Assembly (NCBI GenBank): GCA_026931325.1
Contig: JAIXLO010000058.1
Coordinates: 1-60,065, forward strand
Source: Chitinophagales bacterium
GTDB lineage: Bacteria > Bacteroidota > Bacteroidia > Chitinophagales > Chitinophagaceae
Direction of reading: 5' to 3'
DNA: 60,065 nucleotides
The notes under the pieces were generated by a model that worked only from the letters and a program-made list of their open reading frames with translations, was not told where the DNA came from and did not search any database. Positions 1 to 9,318 of this stretch are shown one piece after another; within the stretch, counting starts at the first letter, position 1; each line of letters opens with the position of its first letter. The translations under genes were made by a program, and so were the position numbers.

Positions 1-184
1 TTATTAAATAGGGTAGAGCCATGAAAAATGATTGTTTAAAAAAGATTAATCTACAAAAGTAAAAGAAAGAAAATGGTATTTAAACTCAAATTGAATAGAA
101 TGTGGATGAAAAAATAAATAAATTTTTGAAACAATTGATTATTGAAAAAATAGAATTATATTGTGAGTTTTTCTTTACTTAAAC
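1..184. other. AT-rich left-edge segment without a recognised gene
   Basis: No coding region longer than a few codons is visible. On the minus strand an ATG at 22..20 opens a frame that runs off the left edge after seven codons, so a gene could start here, but there is too little sequence to judge. The rest is A/T-rich spacer downstream of the mnmD stop codon. No clear terminator hairpin was found. Confidence 0.4.
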
Positions 185-853
185 CTACAACATTTTAATT
201 GCTCTTATCATTTCTCTTTTACCTGGAGGTCCTTGAATTTTTTGTATAGAAAAACCAACTGCTTGCATATTTTTTCTTACATAACTTTTACTACAATAGG
301 TAACTAAAATTCCATTGAACGAAAGAATATTGAAAAGCTTTTGGAAAATTTCTTTTGTCCAAAGTTCTGGTTGTGATGTTGGTGCAAATGCATCATAAAA
401 AATTATATCAAATAATTCTGTAGTAATAAAATCGGTAAGCGAGTTGTTAATTTTATAAAGAGTAAATAGTGAATGAATTTTTTGCTTTTTATTCCAAGTT
501 GCAGAATGTATTTGTTCAAATTCTTCTTGCATATTTAAGAGCTTGCCATAATTTAAAAGCTGTATTTCATTTGTAGTAATAGGATTTAGTTCAATACTTT
601 TATAGTTGATAGTAATATTATTTTGTAAAGCAAATTGCCAACTAAGCAAAGCATTTAACCCAGTACCAAAGCCCATTTCAAAAATTGATATTGATTTTTT
701 CTGACGCAAGCTTTCGTAAAATGCTAAACCTGCATTGATAAAAACATGAATACTTTCTTGTATTGAGCCATATTTACTGTGATAAGTAACATTCAATTCT
801 GGAATTGAAATAGTATGACTACCATCGGATGTAACAATAATTTCTTTTTTCAT
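185..853 (-). CDS. mnmD: tRNA 5-(aminomethyl)-2-thiouridine methyltransferase, MnmD (MnmC N-domain type)
   Basis: This 222-residue protein matches the stand-alone form of the MnmC methyltransferase domain, which makes the final SAM-dependent methylation of the wobble uridine (mnm5s2U) in tRNAs such as Glu, Lys and Gln. The SAM-binding loop FEMGFGTGLNALL is at residues 58-70. The family motif DAFAP is at about 154-158, after a Rossmann-type core. The FAD-dependent oxidase half of enterobacterial MnmC is absent, which is the usual state outside gammaproteobacteria. It starts at an ATG only 27 bases from the divergent alkA-like gene, so the two promoter regions must overlap. Family assignment is from recognised motifs; the cytoplasmic role is inferred. 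Confidence 0.85.
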   Translation of the reverse strand: MKKEIIVTSDGSHTISIPELNVTYHSKYGSIQESIHVFINAGLAFYESLRQKKSISIFEMGFGTGLNALLSWQFALQNNITINYKSIELNPITTNEIQLLNYGKLLNMQEEFEQIHSATWNKKQKIHSLFTLYKINNSLTDFITTELFDIIFYDAFAPTSQPELWTKEIFQKLFNILSFNGILVTYCSKSYVRKNMQAVGFSIQKIQGPPGKREMIRAIKML

Positions 854-880
854 TATAATACAAAGTAATTAATTTGTGGC

Positions 881-1474
881 ATGTCATATTTATTGCATTT
901 AAAAAAAGATAAAAAGCTTGCTAAGTGTTTAGGAGAAGAAATACATGAAGTGAGGTTTCATAAAAACATTGCTCTTAGATTAATGGCATCTATTATGAGC
1001 CAACAATTAAGTACTAAGGTTGCAAGGGTTATTTATAAAAGATTTCTTGATTTGTATAATGGTAAAGAACCTAAACCTCAACAAGTGTTAAATACTTCTT
1101 TTGAAGCACTAAGAAATATTGGTTTAAGTAATGCTAAAGTTAATTATATACATAATGTAGCAAAGTTTTGTATTGAACATAAAATAACTGATAAAAAACT
1201 TCAACAATTATCTGATGAAGAAGTGATTGATTTATTAACTCAAATTAAGGGTGTAGGAAAATGGACTGTAGAAATGCTGTTGATGTTTAGTTTAGGAAGA
1301 GAAAATGTTTTTGCTGTGGATGATTTAGGTATTCAACATGCAATGATTGAATTGTACAATTTAGATGCAAAGAATAAAAAACTTTTAAAAGAAAATATGA
1401 TAAAGATTGCAGAAAAATGGAGTCCTTATAAAACCTATGCCTGTTTGTATTTATGGCAATGGAAAGATAGTTAG
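881..1474 (+). CDS. DNA-3-methyladenine glycosylase II, AlkA-like (HhH-GPD superfamily)
   Basis: This 197-residue base-excision-repair glycosylase should remove alkylated purines from DNA. The helix-hairpin-helix is at about residues 119-134 (LTQIKGVGKWTVEMLL). It is followed by VFAVDDLGI (143-151), which carries the catalytic Asp of the HhH-GPD family at 147 or 148. There are no four-cysteine Fe-S residues at the C-terminus, which argues against EndoIII or MutY. The protein lacks the N-terminal domain of E. coli AlkA and is close to the compact Mag1-type enzymes. The gene is divergent from mnmD with a 27-base spacer and ends 6 bases from the convergent tamB stop. Confidence 0.85.
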   Translation: MSYLLHLKKDKKLAKCLGEEIHEVRFHKNIALRLMASIMSQQLSTKVARVIYKRFLDLYNGKEPKPQQVLNTSFEALRNIGLSNAKVNYIHNVAKFCIEHKITDKKLQQLSDEEVIDLLTQIKGVGKWTVEMLLMFSLGRENVFAVDDLGIQHAMIELYNLDAKNKKLLKENMIKIAEKWSPYKTYACLYLWQWKDS

Positions 1475-1480
1475 CGTTTT

Positions 1481-4400
1481 TTATTCAGGCTTTTTTGCAA
1501 AATTTATATTATTATCTGTATCAGATTCAATCATTTCTTTGTTAGATGAAGTTCTTTTATCTTCTGTTTGTTTTTTACCAAATATAGTATCAAATTCTTG
1601 TCTATAACTAATACTTATACCTTGTCTGTTTCTTCTGCCAAAAGTTGCACCACTAATATCTAAACTATTTTTATTAAAAATAATTGCTCTTAATTTTCTA
1701 TCTCTACTTAAAACAAATTCAATATTAAAATCGGGTAGCCATTGAGTATTTCCACCAACAGCAGAACCAATATTAAAATCTACATCAGTACCAAAAGTTA
1801 CAATTACATTATCGTTAAAAAAGCTTTTACCAATTTTAAAATTGAAAACTTGTCTATCAATTTTATTATTTGAAGTAGTAACTCCTTGATTTAAAATGCT
1901 ACTACTACTATAAATAGAAGTTCCTAAATCTACTTTTAAACTTTTATCATTAAATAGTTTTGATAAAAAGCCAGAAATAATATTTGAAGCAGAAGACATA
2001 ATTCTTTGAGATAAACTATTTACATAGCCAGTAATATTGGTACCACTACCATTTCCATTTCCTAATAACCCTTGACCATAAGGTGCAAATGAACCAAATA
2101 CAATTAATGAAGTAGCTTGTTGCAACATTTCATTTTCATCTTTTTCCATACGAGTTAAAAATTGTGCAAAATCTGGATCTGTTTTTACAGGACTGTTTGT
2201 AGGAAAATCAATTTTAAATTTTATAGAAGGTTGAATCAATTTATCTCTTAATTGTGCAATTACATAAACACTTTCTCTTAGATTACTAACATTACTACTC
2301 ATAATACCTGAAGCTTTTCCTGTAAGATCTGATAGTCTTACATTATCAGCTTCGTACATTGCATCAATATTTATTTTAGCATCCATTGCATCGCCTGTCC
2401 ATTCAATATAATTACCTGCATCAGGCATTAATATAAATGGTTTTTTAATTAAAGACTGAAAATTAAAATCATATTTACCTCTTGCTATGTTGTATTTTCC
2501 TCTAATATCTAATTTTTCATTAGTACCTGCTTTTATTTTTAAACGCCCATTACCAGTAGCTTTAATCACATCGCCTGCTAATTCATCTAATATAACATCA
2601 ATATCTACTTTTTCATTTGCAGTTAAGTCTAAATCAACTGATAAATTAAATTTAGATTCTTTTTTCTGCTCTTTCATTTCTTCTCCAAATTGTTTAAATA
2701 CAATAAAATCAGCATCTGCACTTTCTCTACTAATACTATTTGGAATATAAATATGAGATGTATCATTAGCTATACCAATGATATTCATTTTAGCATTTGT
2801 TTCAGGACCTTTAAAACTTAAACTTGCTTTACCAATTGCTTTTCCATAAAACCTGCCATTATCTTTGGCTTTAGTATTTAATAATAAAAGTTTTTCTGTT
2901 GATACATCAAAATCAAAAGCCAGGTCTTTAAAACTTTTTTCATACAATTTTCCTTTTACTATACCTTTATTATTGTAATTATCTTTTATTTCAAATTGTC
3001 CAAAATCAATTCCATCTTCTTCAAAATTTATAATAGCAGAATCTATTTTATAATACACTTGTGTGTAGTCAACTAATAGGCCTGCATTTTTTATTTTTAC
3101 TTTACCAATTAAATTTATAGTATCATTTCCTTTAATTGTTAATACTCCATCTGCAAAGCCATCAATATTTGAAAAAATACCTGTCAAATATTTTTGAATA
3201 GGTTTAAGTCTTGCTTTTTTTAGAATAATTTCTGTGTATAATCTATCATTTGAATTGGTATCTTTTGTTTCGTAAGAACCTTTTGCAGTTAAAAGATAAT
3301 CAGCATTTGGTGAAAGCCAATTCCAAGTTATTTTTCCTGTTCTTCCATCATAATTTGCTATAACTTTTGCAATGCCAATTGAATCATCATCAACTTTGAA
3401 TTCACTTACTTCAAGATCTGCTTTTGCTTGAATAGTATTAAACAAATTATTTATTCTAATTTTTCCTGTAGTTAATCCTTCTAAATTTGGATTTTGTAAA
3501 ACGTATCCTACAAAGTCTCCTAATACTACATTTTTTAAATCTACTATAAGATTGGTGGCACTATTATCTTCTTCAAATTCTGTATTAATATTTATTTCTT
3601 GTAAACCTTGTTGAAGTTTAAAATCTTTTGTGCTTAAAAAATTCTTTCTTAAAACTACTACACCATTTTTTTCAATGTTCCATTTTTTATCGTTAATAAC
3701 AAAAGAGGAAGATTGAAATTCTATTCTTGCACCATCTTCTAAGGTAAATACATTGGCATATAAAGAGGCATCATTTAAAGTATTACTTGCTCTTGTTTGA
3801 ATGTTTACATTAGAATGGTCATTTGCAGAACGAATATTGAATGTTGTCATTGGTAAATTAGTGCTATCATTAATGTTGATGCTAAAAATTTCTCCACCAA
3901 CAATTAATGAATCCATTGTTCCATTACCTATAATATTAATTCCAGAGAAATGATATTTATCGTAAGTAAATGATGGAATTTGAACAACAGTATTTAATTT
4001 ATTTTCTTTTGTATTTAATGATCCAGAAATATCTACATCATTAAAACCAGAAATTTTTGTTTCTATTAATTTAAAGTAAGGTTCAACATATCCAGTGGTT
4101 ATATGAAAAGAAAAATCTTGATTTTGTGGTATGGCGTCGGGAATTGTAATATAAGCAGGATAATATTTATGCAAGAATGATTGAAAACTTGCAGGCAAAC
4201 CCATGATACTAAAATCTCCTGAAACATTTGCAGAAAAATCTGTACTTGTAAGATGTAAAGTTTTTTTATTGTTGTTGTAATAGGAAGAAAGTTTTAAAGA
4301 ATCGAACTTAATGGAGTTGCCATTATTTGTAACAATAGCATTTACCAATTTTGCATCTCCTTCAAAATTATCAATATTAGTACCTGTAAAGTTTACATCT

Positions 4401-6301
4401 AATGTGCCTACTACTTGCCAGTTATCTTTATTAATTAATTTTAACTCTTTATAATTAGATTTTAAAATGTCTGCAAAAAGGTTAAAACGTGGTATGTTGC
4501 CTGAAAGATCTATTTGCATAATACCAATAAAATCTAAATTAGGGTCTGCAATTTTCACTTGTCCATTAAAAGCCTGTTTTTCAAAAGTGCATAATGTTGT
4601 AATATTTGTATAAGCATAATTATTTAATTCTAATTTTTGAATTGTGCCATCAAACCCTGCTTTCATTTTATCTAAAGTAAAGCTACTGCCATCAATTTTT
4701 CCTTCAAAAGCTATATTTTCTATAGTAGTGGTATTAATAAATTTTCCTAAATTAAATTGTCGTGTATTTAAAATTCCTTTGTAAGTAGGCTCACTATTTT
4801 TAGGAAAGTTAAATGCAACATCAGTATATACTGAACCTAAGTTGGTAGTTATATTTCCCTTTGTTTTAAAATTATTATATAAACCATTGAAACTGCCTTT
4901 AAATGTTATTTTTCCTAAGGCTGGAATATTTGGGTTATTAAAAGTTTTTAATGCAGGAATATAATTTCGTAAGTCAATAGCAGTGGTATAAACTGCTCCA
5001 TTATTAAGCGTTATAATTGTTTTTTCAATATTTGGTAAACCTTTCAAAGAAACATTTCCACTTAAAATGCTATTATCTGCTTTTGCAAAAAGATTTGAAA
5101 TATTAAAATCTTCAACTGTTCCTTTAAATTTTCCAGATAGAGAAACATTTTTATTAAAAGTAGAAAGAGCTGGTGCAAATAATGCTATATCATTTGTATG
5201 AACAGAAGCATTATCAAAATCTGCAACCATTGTTACATGAGTAATATAATTTGCAAAGTCAAAATCAAAATGCTCAAATTTCATGGCATAATAATTAGTT
5301 AGTTTACTTTTATTAGTTTGTAAACTAAGGTTTTTAAATTCCATGATTTGAGGATTAACCTTGTAATCAGCTGTAAGTTTTTTTACTTCTATACCACTAC
5401 GCTCTTTACAGTTAATATTTATATTGGCAGTTAAAGTATCTTTTGATAAAAGTATATTTTTAAATTTTCCATTAATACTATTAAAAGCAATATGTTCTCC
5501 ATCAAAATGTTTAGTAGCTTCCTTTTGATTTGCATTATCAATAAATAAACCATTACGAAGCGAAAACTCTTTTACTTTAACAAATAACCCATCTGGGTTA
5601 AGACGAGAAATACTATCAATTTTTCTTGGTTTTTTTAACCATGCTGGCCGTAAAGGCTCATAGTTATCAATTATTACGTGTGGCTTTTCAATAGTTATAG
5701 AATTAATTACAAAAGAGCCTTTATTCAAATTAACGCTATCAGCATCTACAACAAAACTTCCAATATTTAATTTTATTTCTTCTCCAACCCATCTATCATT
5801 ATTAATAAAACGAATATTTTTAAAATCAATTTTTTGAAGATTTAAAGCCAAGCCTCCATCATTATTTTTTTTCTTTAATGAAGAATCAGAAGAAGTTTGT
5901 TTTTTAGGAGATGAAAAATGATCGGCAATAAACTGATAATTCCAAACTGAATCGTATCGTTGTAATTTTATTACAGCATCTTCTAAACCCAAATATTTTA
6001 TAACAGCTTTATCTTTTAAAACAAACCAATCAGTAATTCTAACTTTTAATTGACCAGCATATAGTAAAGTATCTTTTGATTTATCAGAAATAAAAATTCC
6101 TTCTAAGTCAGCTCTGTTAAATAATGAAAGATTTACATGCTTTATACTTACTTCAGTTCCTAATTCTTTTGAAAGTTTATTAGTTGCAATACCGATTAAC
6201 CAATTTTGTACAGGAGATGTTTGTAAAGCCAACCAAAGACATATAATAATTGCTATAATTATTAATACAGTTCTTCTTAATATTTTTAAAAACTTCTTCA
6301 G
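1481..6301 (-). CDS. tamB: TamB-like translocation and assembly module protein (DUF490 domain)
   Basis: This very large protein (about 1606 residues with the start used here) is a TamB/YtfN homologue, an inner-membrane-anchored periplasmic beta-rich protein implicated in outer-membrane protein assembly or lipid transport. Long repetitive beta-strand segments fill the body, and the C-terminal ~400 residues resemble the DUF490/TamB domain. The only ATG/GTG/TTG start near the N-terminus is a TTG at 6232, which would remove the anchor. The frame stays open upstream to a TAA at 6316-6314 and encodes a basic stretch (KKFLKILRR) plus an all-hydrophobic segment, as expected for the TamB signal anchor. 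That points to CTG (6301-6299) or ATT (6304-6302) as the true start. No tamA-type Omp85 gene is adjacent. Confidence 0.85.
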   Translation of the reverse strand: MKKFLKILRRTVLIIIAIIICLWLALQTSPVQNWLIGIATNKLSKELGTEVSIKHVNLSLFNRADLEGIFISDKSKDTLLYAGQLKVRITDWFVLKDKAVIKYLGLEDAVIKLQRYDSVWNYQFIADHFSSPKKQTSSDSSLKKKNNDGGLALNLQKIDFKNIRFINNDRWVGEEIKLNIGSFVVDADSVNLNKGSFVINSITIEKPHVIIDNYEPLRPAWLKKPRKIDSISRLNPDGLFVKVKEFSLRNGLFIDNANQKEATKHFDGEHIAFNSINGKFKNILLSKDTLTANININCKERSGIEVKKLTADYKVNPQIMEFKNLSLQTNKSKLTNYYAMKFEHFDFDFANYITHVTMVADFDNASVHTNDIALFAPALSTFNKNVSLSGKFKGTVEDFNISNLFAKADNSILSGNVSLKGLPNIEKTIITLNNGAVYTTAIDLRNYIPALKTFNNPNIPALGKITFKGSFNGLYNNFKTKGNITTNLGSVYTDVAFNFPKNSEPTYKGILNTRQFNLGKFINTTTIENIAFEGKIDGSSFTLDKMKAGFDGTIQKLELNNYAYTNITTLCTFEKQAFNGQVKIADPNLDFIGIMQIDLSGNIPRFNLFADILKSNYKELKLINKDNWQVVGTLDVNFTGTNIDNFEGDAKLVNAIVTNNGNSIKFDSLKLSSYYNNNKKTLHLTSTDFSANVSGDFSIMGLPASFQSFLHKYYPAYITIPDAIPQNQDFSFHITTGYVEPYFKLIETKISGFNDVDISGSLNTKENKLNTVVQIPSFTYDKYHFSGINIIGNGTMDSLIVGGEIFSININDSTNLPMTTFNIRSANDHSNVNIQTRASNTLNDASLYANVFTLEDGARIEFQSSSFVINDKKWNIEKNGVVVLRKNFLSTKDFKLQQGLQEININTEFEEDNSATNLIVDLKNVVLGDFVGYVLQNPNLEGLTTGKIRINNLFNTIQAKADLEVSEFKVDDDSIGIAKVIANYDGRTGKITWNWLSPNADYLLTAKGSYETKDTNSNDRLYTEIILKKARLKPIQKYLTGIFSNIDGFADGVLTIKGNDTINLIGKVKIKNAGLLVDYTQVYYKIDSAIINFEEDGIDFGQFEIKDNYNNKGIVKGKLYEKSFKDLAFDFDVSTEKLLLLNTKAKDNGRFYGKAIGKASLSFKGPETNAKMNIIGIANDTSHIYIPNSISRESADADFIVFKQFGEEMKEQKKESKFNLSVDLDLTANEKVDIDVILDELAGDVIKATGNGRLKIKAGTNEKLDIRGKYNIARGKYDFNFQSLIKKPFILMPDAGNYIEWTGDAMDAKINIDAMYEADNVRLSDLTGKASGIMSSNVSNLRESVYVIAQLRDKLIQPSIKFKIDFPTNSPVKTDPDFAQFLTRMEKDENEMLQQATSLIVFGSFAPYGQGLLGNGNGSGTNITGYVNSLSQRIMSSASNIISGFLSKLFNDKSLKVDLGTSIYSSSSILNQGVTTSNNKIDRQVFNFKIGKSFFNDNVIVTFGTDVDFNIGSAVGGNTQWLPDFNIEFVLSRDRKLRAIIFNKNSLDISGATFGRRNRQGISISYRQEFDTIFGKKQTEDKRTSSNKEMIESDTDNNINFAKKPE

Positions 6302-6569
6302 AATAAATATCTTTTAAATATGTGAAATTAAAGCATTAAAAACTATTGACAAATTAGATACCAAACTACTTTTAATTCATTCAATGATTTAACTTTTATA
6401 TTGCATTTTTGTTATAAATTTTTTATTCAATTTTTGGATTTTTTAATACAAAACATATAAGAATAGTATTTTACTAAATGATATTTTTTAGTAATAAAGT
6501 TTTTACAAAATTTTGGTAATAATATAACAATACTATATTTGCTACACAAAAAACTAAAAATTAATAAAA
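6302..6569. other. Divergent intergenic region between tamB and the DUF3276 gene
   Basis: This is 268 bases of AT-rich sequence serving both divergent genes. It holds a well-formed promoter for the rightward gene (6512-6541). Upstream of that lies an 8-bp inverted repeat, TTACTAAA (6471-6478) and TTTAGTAA (6487-6494), which could be an operator. No further gene is seen. Confidence 0.5.
6512..6541 (+). promoter_or_regulatory. Bacteroidota-type sigma-70 promoter for the DUF3276 gene
   Basis: The -33 element TTTG lies at 6512-6515 and the -7 element TATATTTG at 6534-6541, separated by 18 bases. This matches the known Bacteroidota consensus TTTG / TAnnTTTG. Transcription would start near 6548, about 20 bases before the GTG start codon. 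Confidence 0.7.
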
Positions 6570-6968
6570 GTGGCTTACGAAAACAACGAAAAAAAGAATG
6601 ACAGCGTTTATAGCAAACGCATTAAAGCAGGAAAAAGAAGAACTTACTTTTTTGATGTAAGAGCAACACGAGGTAACGATTATTTTCTTACTATAACAGA
6701 AAGTAGAAAACGTTTTGATGATAATGGGTATGACAGACATAAAGTATTTCTGTATAAAGAAGACTTTAATAAGTTTGTAAAAGCATTAAACGAAGCAGTA
6801 GATTTTGTGAAAACAGAACTTATGCCTGATTTTGATTTTGATGCTTTTAACCATGAATATCCTGAAACAGAAGGAGAAGTTACAATGGAAGAAGGAATAA
6901 CTGAAGCAAAAGCTAATGATGCAAATTCTGATAATAATCATTCATCTGAGCATGTAGATAAATGGTAA
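6570..6968 (+). CDS. DUF3276 / PUR-alpha-like nucleic-acid-binding protein
   Basis: This 132-residue protein belongs to the DUF3276 family, the bacterial PUR-domain proteins related to eukaryotic PUR-alpha and Borrelia BpuR, which bind single-stranded DNA or RNA. Residues 14-85 form the PUR fold, seen as SKRIKAGKRRTYFFDVRATR followed by DYFLTITESRKRF and the segment HKVFLYKEDFNKFVKAL. The tail after about residue 90 is acidic and disordered. The start is GTG at 6570, the first codon of the conserved MAYENN-type N-terminus. A perfect TTTG/TAnnTTTG promoter precedes it and an intrinsic terminator follows, so it is probably a single, well-expressed transcription unit. Nucleic-acid binding is inferred from family knowledge. 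Confidence 0.85.
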   Translation: MAYENNEKKNDSVYSKRIKAGKRRTYFFDVRATRGNDYFLTITESRKRFDDNGYDRHKVFLYKEDFNKFVKALNEAVDFVKTELMPDFDFDAFNHEYPETEGEVTMEEGITEAKANDANSDNNHSSEHVDKW

Positions 6969-6996
6969 TTTTTAAAAAAATTAAACTATAAAGGAT

Positions 6997-7027
6997 AAAA
7001 GGTTGTAGAATTTCTACAACCTTTTAT
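6997..7027 (+). terminator. Intrinsic terminator after the DUF3276 gene
   Basis: The arms AAAAGGTTGTAG (6997-7008) and CTACAACCTTTT (7014-7025) form a strong stem around the short loop AATTT, and T-rich sequence follows. It lies 28 bases past the stop codon. It also shows that a TTG at 7029 is unlikely to be the true start of truB. Confidence 0.85.
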
Positions 7028-7064
7028 TTTGGCATACAATGTTCTAAAATATTATCTTCGTTTT

Positions 7065-7763
7065 ATGCAGCCATTACAAAAATTTTTAGAAGGGCAAGTT
7101 TTACTTTTTAATAAACCTTTACGCTGGACAAGTTTTGATATTGTAAAAAAAGTACGCATACTAACTAAAGTTTCAAAAGTTGGTCATGCAGGTACTTTAG
7201 ATCCTTTGGCAACTGGGCTATTAATAATTTGTACAGGAAAATTTACAAAAAAAATAAATGAATATATGGGCTTGCCTAAAGAATATACAGGCACTTTTAC
7301 ATTAGGTGCTACAACTGCTTCTTATGATTTAGAGCAAAGACCAGAAAACTTTAAAGATTATTCTCACATAACAGAAGAAAATATTTACGAAACAACCAAA
7401 CAATTTATTGGCAATATTTTACAAACTCCACCTCAACATTCTGCTATAAAAAAAAATGGAAAAAGATTGTACGAATCTGCCAGAAGAGGAATAGAAGTAA
7501 AAGTAGAACCAAGACCAATATCTATTCATACATTTACTATTACAAAAATTGAATTACCTATTGTACACTTTAAAGTTTTGTGTAGCACAGGCACTTATAT
7601 TAGAAGTCTTGCAAATGATTTTGGTGCAGCATTAGGTGTTGGTGCTTATTTAAGTAGCTTGTGCAGAACTGCTATAGGAAATTTTACTTTAGATAATGCT
7701 TATAATATTGAAAATTTTGAAAAAGAAATTACTGCTTTAAGAAGAGCAGAAATATCTGTTTAG
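7065..7763 (+). CDS. truB: tRNA pseudouridine(55) synthase TruB
   Basis: This 232-residue enzyme makes pseudouridine 55 in the T-loop of tRNAs. The catalytic motif HAGTLDPLATG is at residues 41-51, with the nucleophilic Asp at 46. A later motif, STGTYIRSLANDFG, is also typical of TruB. The ATG at 7065 (MQPLQKFLEGQ) is chosen because the upstream in-frame TTG at 7029 sits right on the preceding terminator and would add 12 residues with no counterpart in the family. The next gene begins 3 bases after the stop, so the two are probably cotranscribed. Confidence 0.9.
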   Translation: MQPLQKFLEGQVLLFNKPLRWTSFDIVKKVRILTKVSKVGHAGTLDPLATGLLIICTGKFTKKINEYMGLPKEYTGTFTLGATTASYDLEQRPENFKDYSHITEENIYETTKQFIGNILQTPPQHSAIKKNGKRLYESARRGIEVKVEPRPISIHTFTITKIELPIVHFKVLCSTGTYIRSLANDFGAALGVGAYLSSLCRTAIGNFTLDNAYNIENFEKEITALRRAEISV

Positions 7764-7766
7764 TGA

Positions 7767-9314
7767 ATGAAAATTCTACATAAAATATTTACAACTTTTC
7801 CTAAAAAATCAAACTTGTTGCTGTTGTTTATAATAGCAGCACATATTGGTGTTAGTTATTTTTTTATAGGTAAACAAAATATTACTTCTGACGAACCAAG
7901 TTATATTGAATATAGCAAAAGGTGGTTGCACGGAAACCCAGCAAGAATTGAACCTTTAGATGATAGTAAAACACCTGTAATTAGTATTGTTTGGCTGCCA
8001 AGAATTGTTCATCAAATTATCAACCCTTCTTATCAAAGAGATGATTTTGGAAGAAAAGACCAACAAGAAGGAAGATATATGATGATAGTTTTTTCTATCA
8101 TTACAATAATTTACCTATATAAATTTTGCAGATTATTACAACTAAAAAATTGGTGGATTATTTTTTTGTTTTTTATTGCAGACCCTTTAATAATTGCTTA
8201 CTCTGTTCTTATTAATTCTGATTTGTTAAGTGGCTTAATTTTACTTGCTACTCTATATCATTTGCATAAATATTTATATCAAAATAGTAATAAAGATTTT
8301 TTTTATAGTTGTATTTTGCTTGGTACTGGTTTAGTAACTAAACATACTTTTTTATTTTTTGTTCCAGCTTTTTGGGTAGCTATTTTTTTTACTAAAAGAA
8401 AAGTTGAATGGAAAAAAATATTTCAATTTGCTGGAATAATATTGATAGTAATTAATGTGTGGTTTTATTTTCATCACTCATTTAAAAGCTTAGGTAGTTA
8501 TCATTTTCAAAGTATTGCTTTTAATAACTTACAACAGTTTTTTAGTTTTTTAAGTTGGCTGCCAATTCCAGTACCTGAAACTTATTTACAAAGTATGGAT
8601 TTGTTGCAATACCATGCACAATTAGGAGGCAGTTTAGATAACACTTATCCTGGTGTATATATTTTAGGAAATGTAAAATTGCATGGAGGTTTTTGGTATT
8701 ATTATTTGGTTAGTTTATGGTATAAATTTCCATTAAGTATTTTGTTTTTTTTAGCAATTGGCTTTGTATGGTTATTAATTAAATTGAATACTGCTTTTAA
8801 GAAATATTGGATAATAATTTTTTCTATCTTTTACTTTTTTATTGTATTAAGTTTCTTCAATAGTTTTCAAATTGGTATCAGGCATTTGTTAATTGTGTTG
8901 CCTTTAATTTATTTGCTATTAGCAGTATTAATAAATAAATTATGGATGTATAAAACAAAATGGTTAGTTGTTGCAATGTGGTTTTTTATGATTTTTTCAG
9001 TAGGAAAATTTTATCCTGATATTATTCCTTACACAAACGAGTTAATTGTAAATAAATCAAAAGTGTATGAAACATTGATGGATAGCAGTATTGATTATGG
9101 TCAAGGAGGATTAGGTGCTAAAAATTTTTTACAACAAAATACTGATTATCGTTTGCCAAATGCTACACCTCAAAAAGGAAATTATTTTGTAAGTATGAAT
9201 GATATTGTTTTACATAAAATGCAAAATGATACTTCTTGGAATTGGTTAATTAAACATTACACACCAACATCTACTCTTAGAAATGTTTATTTGCTTTATA
9301 ATGTAGATAAATAA
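7767..9314 (+). CDS. Multi-pass membrane glycosyltransferase, GT39/ArnT-like (PMT_2 type)
   Basis: This 515-residue integral membrane protein resembles GT-C fold glycosyltransferases that use polyprenyl-phosphate sugars. After the first membrane segment (about residues 17-35) comes the acidic motif TSDEPSY (40-46), the position of the catalytic Asp in GT39/PMT-like enzymes. About ten more hydrophobic helices follow, then a soluble C-terminal tail from about residue 415. The sugar donor and acceptor cannot be told from sequence. It follows truB by 3 bases and converges with the cupin gene, with 4 bases between the ORFs. Confidence 0.65.
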   Translation: MKILHKIFTTFPKKSNLLLLFIIAAHIGVSYFFIGKQNITSDEPSYIEYSKRWLHGNPARIEPLDDSKTPVISIVWLPRIVHQIINPSYQRDDFGRKDQQEGRYMMIVFSIITIIYLYKFCRLLQLKNWWIIFLFFIADPLIIAYSVLINSDLLSGLILLATLYHLHKYLYQNSNKDFFYSCILLGTGLVTKHTFLFFVPAFWVAIFFTKRKVEWKKIFQFAGIILIVINVWFYFHHSFKSLGSYHFQSIAFNNLQQFFSFLSWLPIPVPETYLQSMDLLQYHAQLGGSLDNTYPGVYILGNVKLHGGFWYYYLVSLWYKFPLSILFFLAIGFVWLLIKLNTAFKKYWIIIFSIFYFFIVLSFFNSFQIGIRHLLIVLPLIYLLLAVLINKLWMYKTKWLVVAMWFFMIFSVGKFYPDIIPYTNELIVNKSKVYETLMDSSIDYGQGGLGAKNFLQQNTDYRLPNATPQKGNYFVSMNDIVLHKMQNDTSWNWLIKHYTPTSTLRNVYLLYNVDK

Positions 9315-9318
9315 GCAA

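Noticed and set aside
1-22. Possible start of a minus-strand gene running off the left edge
   Set aside because: Only seven codons are present, too few to judge.
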